Below, in pieces: positions 24,601-34,384 of a DNA stretch of 64,000 nucleotides. Source of the stretch: Clytia hemisphaerica (taxonomy: Eukaryota > Cnidaria > Hydrozoa > Leptothecata > Clytiidae); the NCBI GenBank assembly GCA_902728285.1, contig CACVBU010000731.1:1-64000 (forward strand), read 5' to 3'. Every line of letters begins with the position of its first letter. The stretch's first letter is position 1. The notes under the pieces are model-generated. The model was not told where the DNA came from, made no database searches, and saw only the letters and a list, made by a program, of their open reading frames with translations. The translations under genes and the position numbers were made by a program.

Positions 24601-26454
24601 GGATTTCCTCCTCGTGGACCACCTCCGATGAGAGGCATGCCACCGGGTGGAATGATGAGAGGACCGCCACCACGCCCTCCGCCTAACATGAACCAAGGAA
24701 TGCCGCCCAGAGGACCGCCCCCGCAAGGTTTGTATTTTTTGCCTTATCGTTCGATTTCGGTGAACACCATCTAAAGATGTGTTAATAATGATTTTGAAAA
24801 ACACTCTGCTTTTGAGATAACTTACTCTTAGGTTCCAAATAACCCCCCCCCCCGTTTCTTAATTTTTAAGACTATTTTCAGCTGTCAAAGAGAAGGCCCC
24901 TTATTTTGCTCTAAATAGCCTAATTTTATAGCCTATATTTACCTTATTTTTGGGGTTTTCAGAAGTACAATTTCCAACCCTCTGGCTTTAGGCCCCCCCC
25001 CCGTTTAATAAAATCTTGAAAATTTTCCACCCCCCCCCTGTTTATTTGGAACCTAAGAGTACTTGTATATTGTGCACTTACAACAATCCTCTGTGCCGTT
25101 ATTTTCCGCACACACTGCAGATTCTTGATGATTGTATATGCTGCAGATGGTACCACACTCTAAATTGAAATTATTTTCCATGAAATATGATGATAACGAC
25201 CTGATAACGATAGTTAAAGGGTTAAGAAATAGTCCGAGAAAGTCTATCAAGCTAGCATGCAAATACTTGATTTAAAAACAGCTACATTTCGTACAGTGTC
25301 ATATACATCATTCAAGCAAATGTAACATTGGTTTGCTTTTATTCTCTATCAGGATACATTGCATAGTTCGGAAGGGGGTCACTACCCCCCCTACCCTAGA
25401 GCTACCCCCCCCCTACCCTAGGTTCTTCCCCCTTTTAAAATTTGATGCTACCCCCCTCAAAATTTTAAAATCCTACCATAATTCTACCGGTGAAAAAGCA
25501 AGAACATTCAGTGTAAATAAGCAAATAATTAGGAAATCTGAATTTGGTGGTGTACGCTTTGATCAAAGGTAAAAGTGAACTTCTTTCAGAAGCATTGTAA
25601 ATTAAAAATAAAACTTCTAATTTGGGAAAACACAAAAAAGCATACCACTGACATCTTACCCCCCCCTTTCTAGATGAACCCCCCCCCCCTTTCTGAAAAC
25701 TTCCCCCTTTCTAGAAAAAATTCTCTTACCCCCCCCTTTCTGAGATTTTCTGAACATCGCTACCCCCCCCTTCATAAAGGGGGGGGGTGCGAACTATGCA
25801 TTGTCTGTTCAGTGCGGCCCTATATTCAAGGACGACCCTATAGATAAGGACAGAGATCTGTATCTCTGCTCACTAGATGGGTTTTTTCCGATCCAGTAGA
25901 TTAAATGAAGATCAGTTGGAGAAAAGGTCATTAAATAGACCTTTTCATAAATTGCGTCAAGAACATCACTTGCCTCGTTTTGAAATTGTTGCCAAGGTGA
26001 TTAATTCCCAGTGCATTTTATTACATCTACTTTCTATTCATAAAATCATTTAATGTCTCAAGAATCACTATGGAAATTGTTTGAATACGAGGCAAGTGAT
26101 GTTCGTGACGTAATTTACAAAAAGGTCTATCAAGGACGTCCCAATATATAAGGACGGCTCTAAAAATAAGGATCCTTAGATTTAGGGTACGTCTTGCCGT
26201 ACTGCTGTTAATGATAATGTATAATTGTATACGAGTTTCTGCTCCACTTTTTAGGTCCACCTCTATCAATGGGAGGAGGTCCACCTCCACCTATGAGAGG
26301 AGGTCCACCCCCACCTATGGGAGGAGGTCCACCGCGCCCACCGCCCTCATTGATGTCTCTTCCTACACCACCTTTACCTATGGGTGCAGCGGAGTTTGCT
26401 CCGCCTGATAACGCCCCACAACAAGATGATGACGTCATGGACGAGGGAGAATGA
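12691..26454 (+). CDS. SF3A2: Splicing factor 3a subunit 2 (SF3a66)
   Basis: Subunit of the SF3a complex of the U2 snRNP, needed for pre-spliceosome assembly in the nucleus. Nine coding exons join in phase: 12691-12816, 15352-15423, 17393-17439, 19502-19553, 20634-20741, 21759-21896, 22912-22980, 24454-24727 and 26255-26454, giving 361 residues. The start MDFQNRAGGKTGSGG matches the family's conserved N-terminus, which fixes the ATG. A matrin/U1-type zinc finger has Cys56, Cys59, His72 and His78 and is split by intron 2 after residue 66. Conserved KIGRPGYKVTKQRD and SAYEQRIEPPD blocks follow. The tail (from about residue 230) is Pro/Gly/Met-rich with GGPPPPM repeats. It lacks the HPPAPGV-type repeats of mammals and ends acidic (DDDVMDEGE). 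Introns total 12.7 kb and are packed with MITEs; intron 5 (20742-21758) shows nothing recognisable. Identity is near certain. Confidence 0.97.
13028..14714. mobile_element. TIR element carrying three tandem units of about 490 bp, SF3A2 intron 1
   Basis: Inverted ends: ATTCATGATATGCACCACTG at the left and its complement at the right (14695-14714), then CACCCAATACGTCACTT inverted 60 bp further in. Inside, after a (TTCG)n tract (about 13147-13190), a module with TGATTTTTTGCACAAAGATG and GTGACGGAGC repeats three times (from about 13195, 13685 and 14175). The same module recurs in introns 2 and 6. Confidence 0.7.
14867..15254. mobile_element. TA-flanked MITE with long inverted ends
   Basis: CCTTTTCTATTTGCGCC and GGCGCCAATAGAAAAGG start inverted arms of about 55 bp that include TGAATGCTGAGGTGGAGC. 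TA at 14865-14866 and 15255-15256. It ends 97 bp before SF3A2 exon 2. Confidence 0.8.
15460..15557. mobile_element. MITE with CCCAGCTGGCACACAACG ends
   Basis: Nearly palindromic with internal AACGTT repeats; TA at 15458-15459 and 15558-15559. It begins 36 bp after the exon 2 donor. A sister copy is at 28514-28598. Confidence 0.8.
15665..17060. repeat. About 330-bp tandem repeat block, nearly three units, SF3A2 intron 2
   Basis: Units starting with a TTTTTTCTGATTTTTTG-like segment recur at about 15668, 16000 and 16326. They alternate a GATGGAGGGCAAGATTC half and a TGCAAAATGGCAATGCC half. The third unit is interrupted by the CACTA-type element at 16482-16915. Related to the modules at 13195-14480 and 22130-22500. 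Confidence 0.75.
16482..16915. mobile_element. CACTA (EnSpm)-type MITE inside a tandem repeat
   Basis: Tips CACTACTAGGTC / GACCTAGTAGTG with inverted arms of over 100 bp and many subterminal CTGTC(GAT) motifs. AAT is duplicated at 16479-16481 and 16916-16918; the uninterrupted neighbour unit (about 15827-15845) shows the empty site TTTTCTCAATGTTGACTC. CACTA tips, 3-bp duplication and subterminal repeats together define the superfamily. Confidence 0.85.
17787..18471. mobile_element. TTAA-flanked TIR element, piggyBac- or Kolobok-like
   Basis: TTAA at 17783-17786 and 18472-18475 flanks CCTTTCCAGCGCG...GGCGGAAAGG. Subterminal CGTATCAGATACGTCTTTCGG is repeated twice near the right end. No transposase frame. 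TTAA plus CCTTT tips fits piggyBac best. Confidence 0.7.
18796..18990. mobile_element. MITE with GGCGGGAACTAATTTTGG ends
   Basis: TTTTGGCGGGAACTAATTTT and AAAATTAGTTCCCGCCG are inverted; further GCCAAAATTA copies lie inside and just after it. Exact ends uncertain. Confidence 0.6.
19101..19413. mobile_element. MITE with AAAACTTAGTCGGCC ends
   Basis: Inverted AAAACTTAGTCGGCC / GGCCGACTAAGTTTT with internal TAGTCGGCCCTAATTTT repeats (at least six). The right end GGCCGATAAGG-TA links it to the CCTTATCGGCC families. Confidence 0.7.
19716..19831. mobile_element. Short TA-flanked palindromic MITE
   Basis: AAGGAGAATAATCTAAAA and TTTTAGATTATTCTCCTT are inverted, with outer CATCGTT/AACGGTG; TA at 19714-19715 and 19832-19833. 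Confidence 0.7.
19909..20260. mobile_element. Pogo/Tigger-like end fragment
   Basis: Starts CAGTAGACTCCCGGTTATTC and contains repeated GGTTATTCGAA motifs through about 20250, as in pogo-group ends. No matching right end was found, possibly lost or displaced by the element at 20281. Confidence 0.55.
20281..20556. mobile_element. TA-flanked MITE, CACTTCTTTTT/TATAAGAAC family
   Basis: Same architecture as 540-808: CACTTC-(T)n-ATAAGAAC ends, TA at 20279-20280 and 20557-20558, and repeated GTTCTTATTTTT inside. It ends 77 bp before SF3A2 exon 5. Confidence 0.8.
22080..22500. repeat. (TTCG)n plus GTGACGGAGC module repeat, SF3A2 intron 6
   Basis: A TTCG/TCCG microsatellite (22083-22112) is followed by two units of about 150 bp with TTTTCTGATTTTT, GATGCAAAATGACAATGCCC and CCGATTTT segments, matching those in introns 1 and 2 in the same orientation. 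Confidence 0.7.
22529..22734. mobile_element. TA-flanked MITE (AAGGTTCAATCTC ends)
   Basis: AAGGTTCAATCTCAAAAT and ATTTTGAGATTGAACCTT inverted; TA at 22527-22528 and 22735-22736. Related to 11646-11863. Confidence 0.8.
22990..23236. mobile_element. C-run-rich MITE (CATAGT...GGACCCC ends)
   Basis: CATAGTGCGGAATGGGGTCTG is matched in inverted form by AAGGGGTCCGAACTCC...ACTATG. The interior has several poly-C runs and AAGAAAGGGG/CCCCTTTCTT. It begins 10 bp after SF3A2 exon 7. Confidence 0.6.
23260..23498. mobile_element. TA-flanked MITE (GTCATTATAAAAA ends)
   Basis: GTCATTATAAAAACACTGG and CCGGGGTTTTTTATAATGAC inverted; TA at 23258-23259 and 23499-23500. Confidence 0.75.
23815..24215. repeat. 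Poly-C-rich repeat with a copy of a dispersed GCGAAG...ATTCGCAAG module
   Basis: Many CCCCC runs surround 23945-24072. That part resembles the linker in the 55-58 kb tandem array (GCGAAG-GATCCAG-CTCG/CTC-ATTCGCAAG-GCAAG order, later CCAGGAAG-CTGTG). It may be a small dispersed retroelement, but no clear pol III promoter was found. Confidence 0.4.
24825..25059. mobile_element. TA-flanked MITE (CTCTTAGGTTCCAAATAA ends)
   Basis: Inverted CTCTTAGGTTCCAAATAA with poly-C runs inside; TA at 24823-24824 and 25060-25061. The truncated copy is at 5465-5600. Confidence 0.8.
25362..25802. mobile_element. C-run-rich TIR element (ATTGCATAGTTCGG ends)
   Basis: ATTGCATAGTTCGG-AAGGGGG on the left, GGGGGGTGCGAACTATGCAAT-like on the right, with repeated CTACCCCCCC and CCCCCCTTTCT segments between. 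Related in layout to 22990-23236. Confidence 0.65.
25938..26127. mobile_element. TA-flanked MITE (GACCTTTTCATAAATT ends)
   Basis: Inverted arms of about 45 bp that include GACCTTTTCATAAATT and CATCACTTGCCTCG; TA at 25936-25937 and 26128-26129. A lone left end is at 33992. It lies 127 bp before SF3A2 exon 9. Confidence 0.8.
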
Positions 26455-26603
26455 AGATGATATTATGTTTTTAACGAAAGAAAGAACTTTTTTAATTGAA
26501 ATTCTTCGCTGCGTTCATAGTTTTTCTTATAAACCAGGTTTTTAGGAGATTTCGAGTCATAGGTTATAGAGTAAGGTTTGTAAGGCATTGTTAACTGAAG
26601 GAA

Positions 26604-26609
26604 AATAAA
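26604..26609 (+). terminator. Candidate poly(A) signal for SF3A2
   Basis: AATAAA, 150 bp after the SF3A2 stop codon. It is the first exact match downstream; no transcript evidence is available. Confidence 0.4.
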
Positions 26610-26709
26610 ACTTGTTCCAGCTATGGAGGCATTCGAGGTATAAAAAATTCGAATTGAAGATATCTCACTATATTAACCCTTCGAGCCTCATGGGGGGGGT
26701 GGCAATTAA

Positions 26710-27018
26710 GGCTTGGGGACACGAGAAGTTTTTTGGCGTTGGTGCAATGCAACATGCTCCATCCCACCAACTTGAAACGCTTTCTCGTATCTCCACCCCA
26801 TATTTCTTTCTACCAAAAAAAGTGAAATCAACAACACTTTTAATAACATTTTATTTGTGTTTCTCTCACTTTGTCCTTGGGACAAAATCGGCGTGTTCCC
26901 TCACTTTTTTCCCATGAAATAAAAATTAAACCATGGGGCAATTTTTTTTCTTCTGTTGGTGGGTGGAGCATGCTGCATGATTGCACTAACGCGAAAAAAT
27001 CTTCTCGTGTCCCCAAAG
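26710..27018. mobile_element. TAA-flanked TIR element, PIF/Harbinger-like
   Basis: CTTGGGGACACGAGAAG and CTTCTCGTGTCCCCAAAG begin inverted arms of about 60 bp; TAA at 26707-26709 and 27019-27021. The interior open frame has no homology I recognise. Confidence 0.75.
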
Positions 27019-27021
27019 TAA

Positions 27022-28130
27022 ATGTAACGAGTCAATCAGTCAATACATGATTTTGGTCAAGCTTATATTCTGGTCTGTAAAACACCAACCAGAAAGGTGG
27101 TCGAATTTAAATTTTGTAAATCATCTTTAATTATATCAATTGGTCCAAATTTCAAGGTAAAGCACTTGTCAATCTTGAGATTTTAATGGGCGATGCTTCC
27201 CCTATTAAAAAATAGGAAGATGCTCGCAAGGTTAATAGTCCGGTAGAATTAGCCTGAGACCTGGACAAAATTCCCAACAAGCTGAAATTTTGCACAGAGG
27301 TCCCCAATAGGATACTTGACCACCAAAAAAAAAGCCCCATCGATTCCGACATGGGAAAACTCTTTACGGACGATTTAATTTCGGACACGTCCGAAAAAAA
27401 AACTTGAAAAAAAAGTTCTCAAAATATGCAAGTATTATATATCAAAAGAAAGATAATTTCAATACGAACAAAAAAATTGCCTACAGGAAAGCCTGGAAAT
27501 CATCTCACAAAGATTTATGAAAATTTACATAATTCTACTGGACTATAATACTTCGTGAGTTGTATGAGATAGGGGCGTGTAAAAGATATTTTTAAAGCAA
27601 AAATTGCCTATAAAACACGTGTCATTCATTTGCTCAACGCTTTCTAATAATTTGAATCTCTATTATTCGAATTTTTCTGTAATTCGAACACTGCATGAAA
27701 GTACTGGGATTTCTGTATTCTGTATGTCGAGCAAAAATGATATTTCCTGGCATTCCCTTGGAATAAATATCATATTTTCCTGTTTTTGGAAAATACCTTT
27801 TTTTTAATGCGTAAATTTGAGTAAATTTGATATTTAAATCAACTTTTGTTGCCGAAAGTTCACATTCAGATCTTTGCCCTATAATGGGCTTCATATTTTC
27901 AAAAAGTAATTGTGCCGAAAGTTCACATTACATTAACACATATTTCATGCTTTTTTTAAGGGTTTTTCACATATGGGAAATTCCATTTTTCATGCAAGAT
28001 AACTTAACGTCGTCAGACATAATTATTGCTTTTAAGCGCTTGCAGTTAGTTTTGTAGCAAAATTGAAAGGGGTCCCTGGGAAAAACATCTTACATGTGTT
28101 AATAATTTCACTTGAAAACGAGGCCGGCAC
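27022..28130. other. Gene-free stretch
   Basis: AT-rich; no exon-like sequence or inverted ends were recognised. Decayed TATTCGAATTTT motifs near 27660 resemble pogo-type ends. Confidence 0.4.
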
Positions 28131-28134
28131 TGCC

Positions 28135-28318
28135 GCTGCTTGAGGAGTGATGGTCAAAGGCGTCAACGTCTCAAATCAGGTAATCGCGGTTCGAATCCCC
28201 GCTCTTTCCAATGTTCCGTTCAGTTCATAGATAGCCAAGCCGGCTGGCCGTGGACCCCGTGAAAACAATCGAACGACTATCCTAGATTAGTGGGCTCTCC
28301 ACGTAAAATATCGGCTCT
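28135..28318 (+). mobile_element. tRNA(Leu/Ser)-like SINE
   Basis: An exact B-box GGTTCGAATCC (28188-28198) lies about 35 bp after an A-box-like TGGTCAAAGGCG. The long spacing suggests a tRNA with an extra arm. The body after the tRNA head contains GCCAAGCCGGCTGGCCGTGG. The acceptor stem does not fold cleanly, so this is not a functional tRNA gene. Confidence 0.6.
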
Positions 28319-28513
28319 ATGATTTTTCTCGAGAAGTGTGTATACACAAGCGATTTTTCTTTTGTTCATTATTTTCTATATACTTCTACCTCAATGACCT
28401 TGCAAGAACTAATTAACTTTTACTTTGACAGGACTTTAATATTCTGCAAAGGAGGAAAGGGCCACCTTGGACGTTTCTTACATGTTGTTGTTACCGATTA
28501 TACACCCCTGTCT

Positions 28514-28598
28514 CAGCTGGCACACAACGTTCATTTAACGTTATATGGATGTTATGAACGTTAGATAAACGTTGAAACAACGTTGTGTGCCAGCTGGG
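28514..28598. mobile_element. Second copy of the CAGCTGGCACACAACG MITE
   Basis: CAGCTGGCACACAACGTT...AACGTTGTGTGCCAGCTG with three inner AACGTT motifs; matches 15460-15557. Confidence 0.8.
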
Positions 28599-29090
28599 GT
28601 CTCAGTTGGTGAGAATTCTTTAGCCTTTTTGGGATGGAATGTAAGGGCTGAATGCCAATATTAATCAGAAAAGGTTTTCTGTATAGTTGCGGGATATCTT
28701 AAATTCTATTGTTTATATACTGTATGAAAAACCAACTAGATTTTTTAGAATTGGGTGCTAGAGAAAGTTTCTAGAGAGGGTGAGATTCATTTCATAATGT
28801 AGATGGGCTTTCAAGGTATTTTTTTCACTAAGACCAGTGTAAAAACAGAAGGTAGTGTTTCTTCTCTTAGTCATCGCCAGGGTATATGTTAATTCCTTTC
28901 AGGAAAATCAGGATAGTAAAATTCAAACAATATCTTTGATAAATTTCACGATGCATCTTCTATAAGCTAGTGAAGTAAGAGAGCGACCTTCTAAACACGA
29001 GGCCGTTATATGTCAAAAATTAGCCAATAAAATAAGTCACAAAAGTCACGTGATAAACTATCAATCAAATGATAAAGAGAATTAGGTACA

Positions 29091-29782
29091 TCAAAGCATA
29101 GAGGTATAAAGAAAACAGGAGTTGAATGTGTCGGTAATTGGTCGTTAAAGTCTTTTGATTTCTTTTATAAAATGTATCAAAAGAAATTCTAAGCTCGCCC
29201 GATGAAATAAGACTTTTTAGTAGAACTCAAGTTTGCTCTGAACATTCTAATAATCAGTATTGAAGATTCTAGCCTTTTAATATACGAAAATTAGATAAAA
29301 CTTCGTCCACGAAACAAATTTATGTTCCATTTCGCTATCCGTTCAATTTTGTTTTGAAAAGATATTTTCTCAAGCCAGAAAATGAAAAGTTCTTTATAAG
29401 CACACACGATTTCAGACTCAATTTGTAGACATAAAGTCGCTGGAGAATTTTGGAGGAAAGTATCAAGCAATAGAGTTCACCTGAAAGAAAACATTGATCG
29501 AAAAATCTTATCATTTGATGAAGGATTGCCAAGTTTACAGGCCTTTTTTTAGTCCAAATATTTTCTTACACTGATGTCAGAAACAATGAATCTCGTCTCA
29601 TCTAATTTCTAAAGCTTAAATGAGCCAATAAGATTTAACCTATGGATAAAAGAGCTCATTAAAAATGCACGATATATGAGATTATGAGCATGCATACATC
29701 GTAACTTTTTTAATCGTAGGGCGAGCTTGGTTACAATAGCATACTTCTCCTGTCTTTCTTTATACCTCCATGATCAAAGCGA
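29091..29782. mobile_element. TIR element of about 0.7 kb
   Basis: CATAGAGGTATAAAGAAAACAG and CTGTCTTTCTTTATACCTCC are inverted at the ends, and AAGCTCGCCC / GGGCGAGCTTGG is inverted about 90 bp and 70 bp inside. The interior shows no transposase. Confidence 0.6.
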
Positions 29783-29867
29783 GCGCTTACGGCGCATGTC
29801 AAAATGAAGAAAAAGTAGAAAATAATTTATAAGAAAAAATAACTGTAAAAAGTGAGGTTTGTATAGC

Positions 29868-30057
29868 CAGATTTTCGACTAATTTCATCATCATCATCAT
29901 CATCAGCTTCATAACCACCACTAGAATCACTTTCTTCATTCTCACTGTCAACATCTAAAACATCATCATCAGAAGACTCAGAATCAAGAACAACATCACT
30001 CTCACTGGTAGTGTCTTCATCATCTCCACTGGAACAAATTTGATCCCCTCTTTTTTC
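29868..30057 (-). other. Acidic coding-like fragment (Asp/Glu/Ser-rich)
   Basis: On the minus strand about 60 codons are open with 50-60% D/E/S (for example SSGDDEDTTSESD and DSENEESDSSGG), preceded by a TGA and without a start codon. Such acidic leaders occur in some transposases and nuclear proteins; the DNA is also simply ATC-repeat-like (TCATCATCATCATC). No homologue recognised; could be a decayed transposase N-terminus. Confidence 0.3.
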
Positions 30058-30059
30058 TC

Positions 30060-30969
30060 AAAAATGACGCTTTTTCGAAAGAGGATTTTTTCGAATTTTC
30101 TTCATAACTCTTGAACACGTGAAGCAAATTTAAAGTATGATATAGCTCAAAATTTAAGTTATCTTTTCCTCTTTTCGAAAGTGAAAAGTCTAGCTTTATA
30201 ACAATTTTAGTTTTCTCGCAAACTCAATCCAAATTTGTACACTTATTTTTGAAACACCCGGTAGATTTAAAAATATCTAATTTATTGTTTAATGGTGTAA
30301 AATTTTTTAATTCTTTGTGAACGTTTTTTCTAAACAATAAAAATACTAAAATGCTAATTCAAGGGCCTCCAAAATATCTTTCATTCAATTTCTCAAGATA
30401 AAAACATTTGGATTTTTGGATAGGTATTAGGTGTAGAAAGCATTATATACCCCATCTTCATAACTTAATTAAATATTTCCCGTTTTCCAAAAGGGAAATA
30501 TTTATTAAAACGGGCTTTCTCCATCATAATTTCCCGTGTCAAAACGCCTTCCGTACGCCCTGACTGACGCCCGTTTTTAATTTCACAGCGAAAAATGCAC
30601 CCAGTGAAGTATAAGTAATGTATCATGATTCGAGTCGACTGATAAACTATATATATAATATATGTTACAAGTTCCTTACGGATTCTCAAGCCCGGTTATA
30701 ATAAAACTTTACATGTTAGTAGCAGACCCGACTGGCAATTGTTATGTAGCAGGTTGAAACATGAGTTTTTGCTAGAAAGATGCAGTTTTTTTCACCAAGT
30801 TAAATCTTTAAAATAAATCAAACTGTGTGGGTTTCTTTACTTCCAAACAACCTACCAATAGTTTTGGAACACTCCATAATAAAGGAAGATGGCTGTTCTT
30901 GTGGATTGACTTTCTGGTTACCCCATATAAACACGATGTGACATGAAAGTGAAGAGGCATGATTTGTTG
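30060..30969. other. Gene-free AT-rich stretch
   Basis: Contains a short inverted pair AAATATTTCCCGTTTT...GGGAAATATTT near 30475-30500; otherwise nothing recognised. Confidence 0.4.
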
Positions 30970-30979
30970 GTTATTGTTT

Positions 30980-31855
30980 CGGCAGGTACAAAATGCATAA
31001 AACATAATGCATATTGCATAATGCATAATAGTATTGTGTAATTTACAGAACGATTTTATATTTTCTAAAACTCTCCTTTGTAGAGGCTAAAACCGTGAAA
31101 CCCTGTTTAGAAGAGTTTCTTAAGTAAACATTCCAATCAGAGGGATTTCCCCAGACATGATATTTACTTTTCGAATTCGAACAAAAGAGAAAACATTCGA
31201 ATCAGAACAACAAAAGGTTTTCCGCCAGCATAAATAGTAAGAAGATGCAACAGATCAGAAAGGTTTCCCCCTTCTTATTTCTCAAAAAAAGTTAAACACA
31301 TTTAAACATTCGAATGTAAAATGATTCGAAGTCTATATTTTCTTTGATCTAGCTTTCGCATTATAAGCTCTTTACTTCATATTGGCTGGACATTGGCTTA
31401 TCTAACAAAGAGCATTCACATGGTTAGTTAATGCTTTGTAAGAGGGAAAACCCGTTGAAATTTGTTAGAAATTGTTCGAAAAGATCTCCGAGAAAACCCA
31501 GAATAAAGATCTTGCTATAAAATTTACGTTTTCGAGTTTTCGCTTTCGAAAAGTAATATACGGAGGAGATATTTTCGTGTTTTTTCTACACTATACTACA
31601 TTCTGTAAAATACAACTATGAAAATCAAAATGGCGACAAGCATTTTCAGTGGATCATGGATTTTCTTCATCATCTAAAATACAGATTTACAGCTTTCTAC
31701 CCTTTATTTTTGGGCAGAAAATGGTATATTTGTTTTGTTGAAAGTAACATCTTTCAAATTCTCCTTATTATAGACTCTAAAATTGACATTTTTCAAATAT
31801 TATGCATTATGCATTATGCAATATGCATTATGTTTTATGCATTTTGAACCTGCCG
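30980..31855. mobile_element. Mutator-like non-autonomous element with 10-bp target duplication
   Basis: Inverted ends of about 50 bp start CGGCAGGTACAAAATGCATA, followed by repeated ATAATGCAT motifs. GTTATTGTTT is duplicated exactly at 30970-30979 and 31856-31865. A 9-10-bp duplication is characteristic of the Mutator superfamily. The interior is AT-rich with ATTCGAA motifs and no transposase. Confidence 0.8.
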
Positions 31856-31869
31856 GTTATTGTTTGATT

Positions 31870-32326
31870 TCTTGACTTGTATATCTCATGGCAAATGGGA
31901 TAGCAAATGAATTTTCATGTATTGATTGGCTCTACATATGATACCTCTAACTTTGAACACCTCCAGAATGTTGAAAAAAGCATTTTATGAGATAAGTTTC
32001 GATTGTAATTTTCATGGAAATTTTTAAGCGACAGATTTGACTTGGCGTCAGTTTTGTTTGGTTGATAAATCTTTAGCTTCACCATGACCGTGGGATGATT
32101 TTCAATAAACTTTTGTTGTTATACACAGTCACTCTTACACATGATGACTCCAGCCATGATTGGTATCAGACAGTCAGAATGTTGGAAAAAAAACATTTTA
32201 CGAGAAATTGTTGATAGAATTTATATTGACTTATTTTTACAATTTTGGTGGTGTGGGTTTTGTTGGTTGATAATGTTTACACCGTGGGATCCTGTTACGG
32301 TATATTGATTGTTGTTTGTTGGAATA
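31870..32326. repeat. Diverged direct duplication of about 160 bp
   Basis: Two stretches share CAGAATGTTG-GAAAAAA-CATTTTA-GAGA and GTTTTGTTGGTTGATAA...ACCGTGGGAT in the same order (about 31960-32095 and 32170-32295). No gene seen. Confidence 0.4.
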
Positions 32327-32710
32327 CACCGTTTAACAGTCTCACCATCTCCACCGTAGAGGTGGTAGGTAAAAATGCTCACTTTAGTACTGTGGCTGGA
32401 AGGTTAGAGAAATGTAAACATTGCCATTTTTTTTCCTTCCTTTAAAGAGAATGTTTTAGATGTTTGAACATGATATTAATGACAATTTTATGTATCTCTC
32501 CTGAAAATTTCACAAAAATTCATCAAGAGGAAAAGAAGTTATGATTAAAAGGAGTTCTTTACCTACCATTTCTCTGCTGGGTTTTCTTATGAGAACTGGA
32601 TGTTTACCTACCATTTTTTACGGGGGAGAGTGAAGTTTCTTGTGGTTGCCAAAATCAAAACAATAGAAAATTGTTTATACCCGTGCGCAACCGACACCTG
32701 TTAAACGGTG
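32327..32710. mobile_element. TA-flanked MITE (CACCGTTTAACAG ends)
   Basis: CACCGTTTAACAG / CTGTTAAACGGTG with TA at 32325-32326 and 32711-32712; internal TACCTACCATTT and AGGTGGTAGGTA are inverted as well. Confidence 0.7.
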
Positions 32711-32712
32711 TA

Positions 32713-33985
32713 GGTATTGATTACCAAAAAAAAGAGAACCTTTTTTTGATAAATACTTTATTTTTTTCATGAACCATGTGGATGGTTGACATCTTTCTCT
32801 AGTCTAGCCTTGTAAACCAATGCAGTGTCTGTTTTCAAATCTTGAATTCTCTATACCTACTGAATTTTTAAAATATGCATGATACAGTAATTATGCATGG
32901 CTGTATCATTGTTATGCTGGAGTACATAATTATTCAATGTGGCTGCCTCTTTAAAAAAAGGTCTACTGTTTACAATCTATTTAAATGCTTTAAAACTTTG
33001 AGCCAAATTTTTTTCTTTGTTGCTATTAAAGATAGATTTTTACTTTGTCGTAATGTAAATTTATTGTAAAGTTTTAGTTTTTGAGTTTAGTTCATCTGCA
33101 GTAGTATTTTTTCAGTAATCCTTAAATCTTGTGAATAAAGTAACATTTAACCAGACTTATTGCCCTCATTATATTCAAATTTGTATATTTTTTTTAGGAC
33201 TGATAAGTACATATTTTTAAACACCAAATCAAAGCAAACAACATGCCAGTTCTTTCTGGACAAATATATATGTATACTTTATTATGTGTGCTTTTTTATA
33301 TATGTCAATAATGACCTTCATTTTTAAGGAAATATTTAGTCGCAATTTTGCGATTCTTGTTTCAATATCTAAAGAGCTACAAAGAGTTATATGCAAATTT
33401 TGGCAGATTTTGATGCAACATTTTTTCTTTAGAAGTAAATTAGATACTTCAAATATGTTTTAGACCACCAAAAACATGTTTTTCTTAAAGAAGAAATACT
33501 AACCTACCAAAATAATCAAAAATCATTTCATTTGGACTCATCTACAGGTCAGAATCCTCATTTGAATTAAAACCTACATATTGCGGGCCACCAAGTAAGA
33601 AAATGAAGACTTTTGCGAAGACAAGTATTTCATCTTTGAGAACCTTATTTTCGGTGAAGAAAAAACATTTTGAAAAAACTTTTGCGCGAGATGATGTATC
33701 TAAATATTGAAAACAATTTGTTAGCTTTTGTTTGTAGTCTTGATAATATTGAGTTTGATAATTTCTTATATTGTCGTAGCATTGAAAGTTAAAAACAAAG
33801 AAAATTGTCAAGCAGATCAGATGTTTTAATTATTATTTCAAACTCGAAATTCGGTTTTGATAAATTTAGGATAGATCCCCCAAAAAAAATACTACCTATC
33901 CTCTATCGATCTTGGTCTGAAATCAACACCTGTAAGCAGGCTATGAAATTTATCGCCTATGTGATAAATATGTCTCAATTACGTT
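32713..33985. other. Gene-free AT-rich stretch with one dispersed repeat
   Basis: Positions 33541-33590 share ACAGGTCAGAATCCTCATTT plus ACCTAC...GGGCC with 46136-46190, so at least one shared repeat family is present. No exon-like sequence. Confidence 0.4.
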
Positions 33986-33991
33986 ACAATA

Positions 33992-34040
33992 GACCTTTTC
34001 ATAAATTACGTAACGATCAACTTGAGCCTATCCAAAAGTC
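33992..34040. mobile_element. Isolated left end of the GACCTTTTCATAAATT MITE
   Basis: GACCTTTTCATAAATTACG preceded by TA, as in 25938-26127; no right end nearby. Confidence 0.5.
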
Positions 34041-34384
34041 TTAACAACCAACGCGCCAAAACCTCAAAAATTCGGATATTTGCTGCCACTTTTTGCGTTT
34101 TATTACACGTTTTGTTAATCCTGGTAGCTTAATCCATCAGTGGAAAAACATCCTTCTAATATTGTGAATTGAGTTTTTTTCAAAAAAATCCTCCCTTTTG
34201 GCTCCCAAGTGTTTAACAGTAATTACCAAGTCATTGTTAAATTTTAAATCCTAGTCATCCTTTAATATTAATACACCGTAATAAATACTGATCCAGCCAA
34301 TAAATCAGTTAGGGTGAATTCACACTGTTGCTTGAAAGTTGCTTAAAACAAGTAACAAAGAATTGCACGATCTTCTCCCTTTGT

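Noticed and set aside
28135..28210. Functional tRNA-Leu or tRNA-Ser gene
   Set aside because: The B box is exact but no clean acceptor stem forms, and a non-tRNA body follows as in a SINE.
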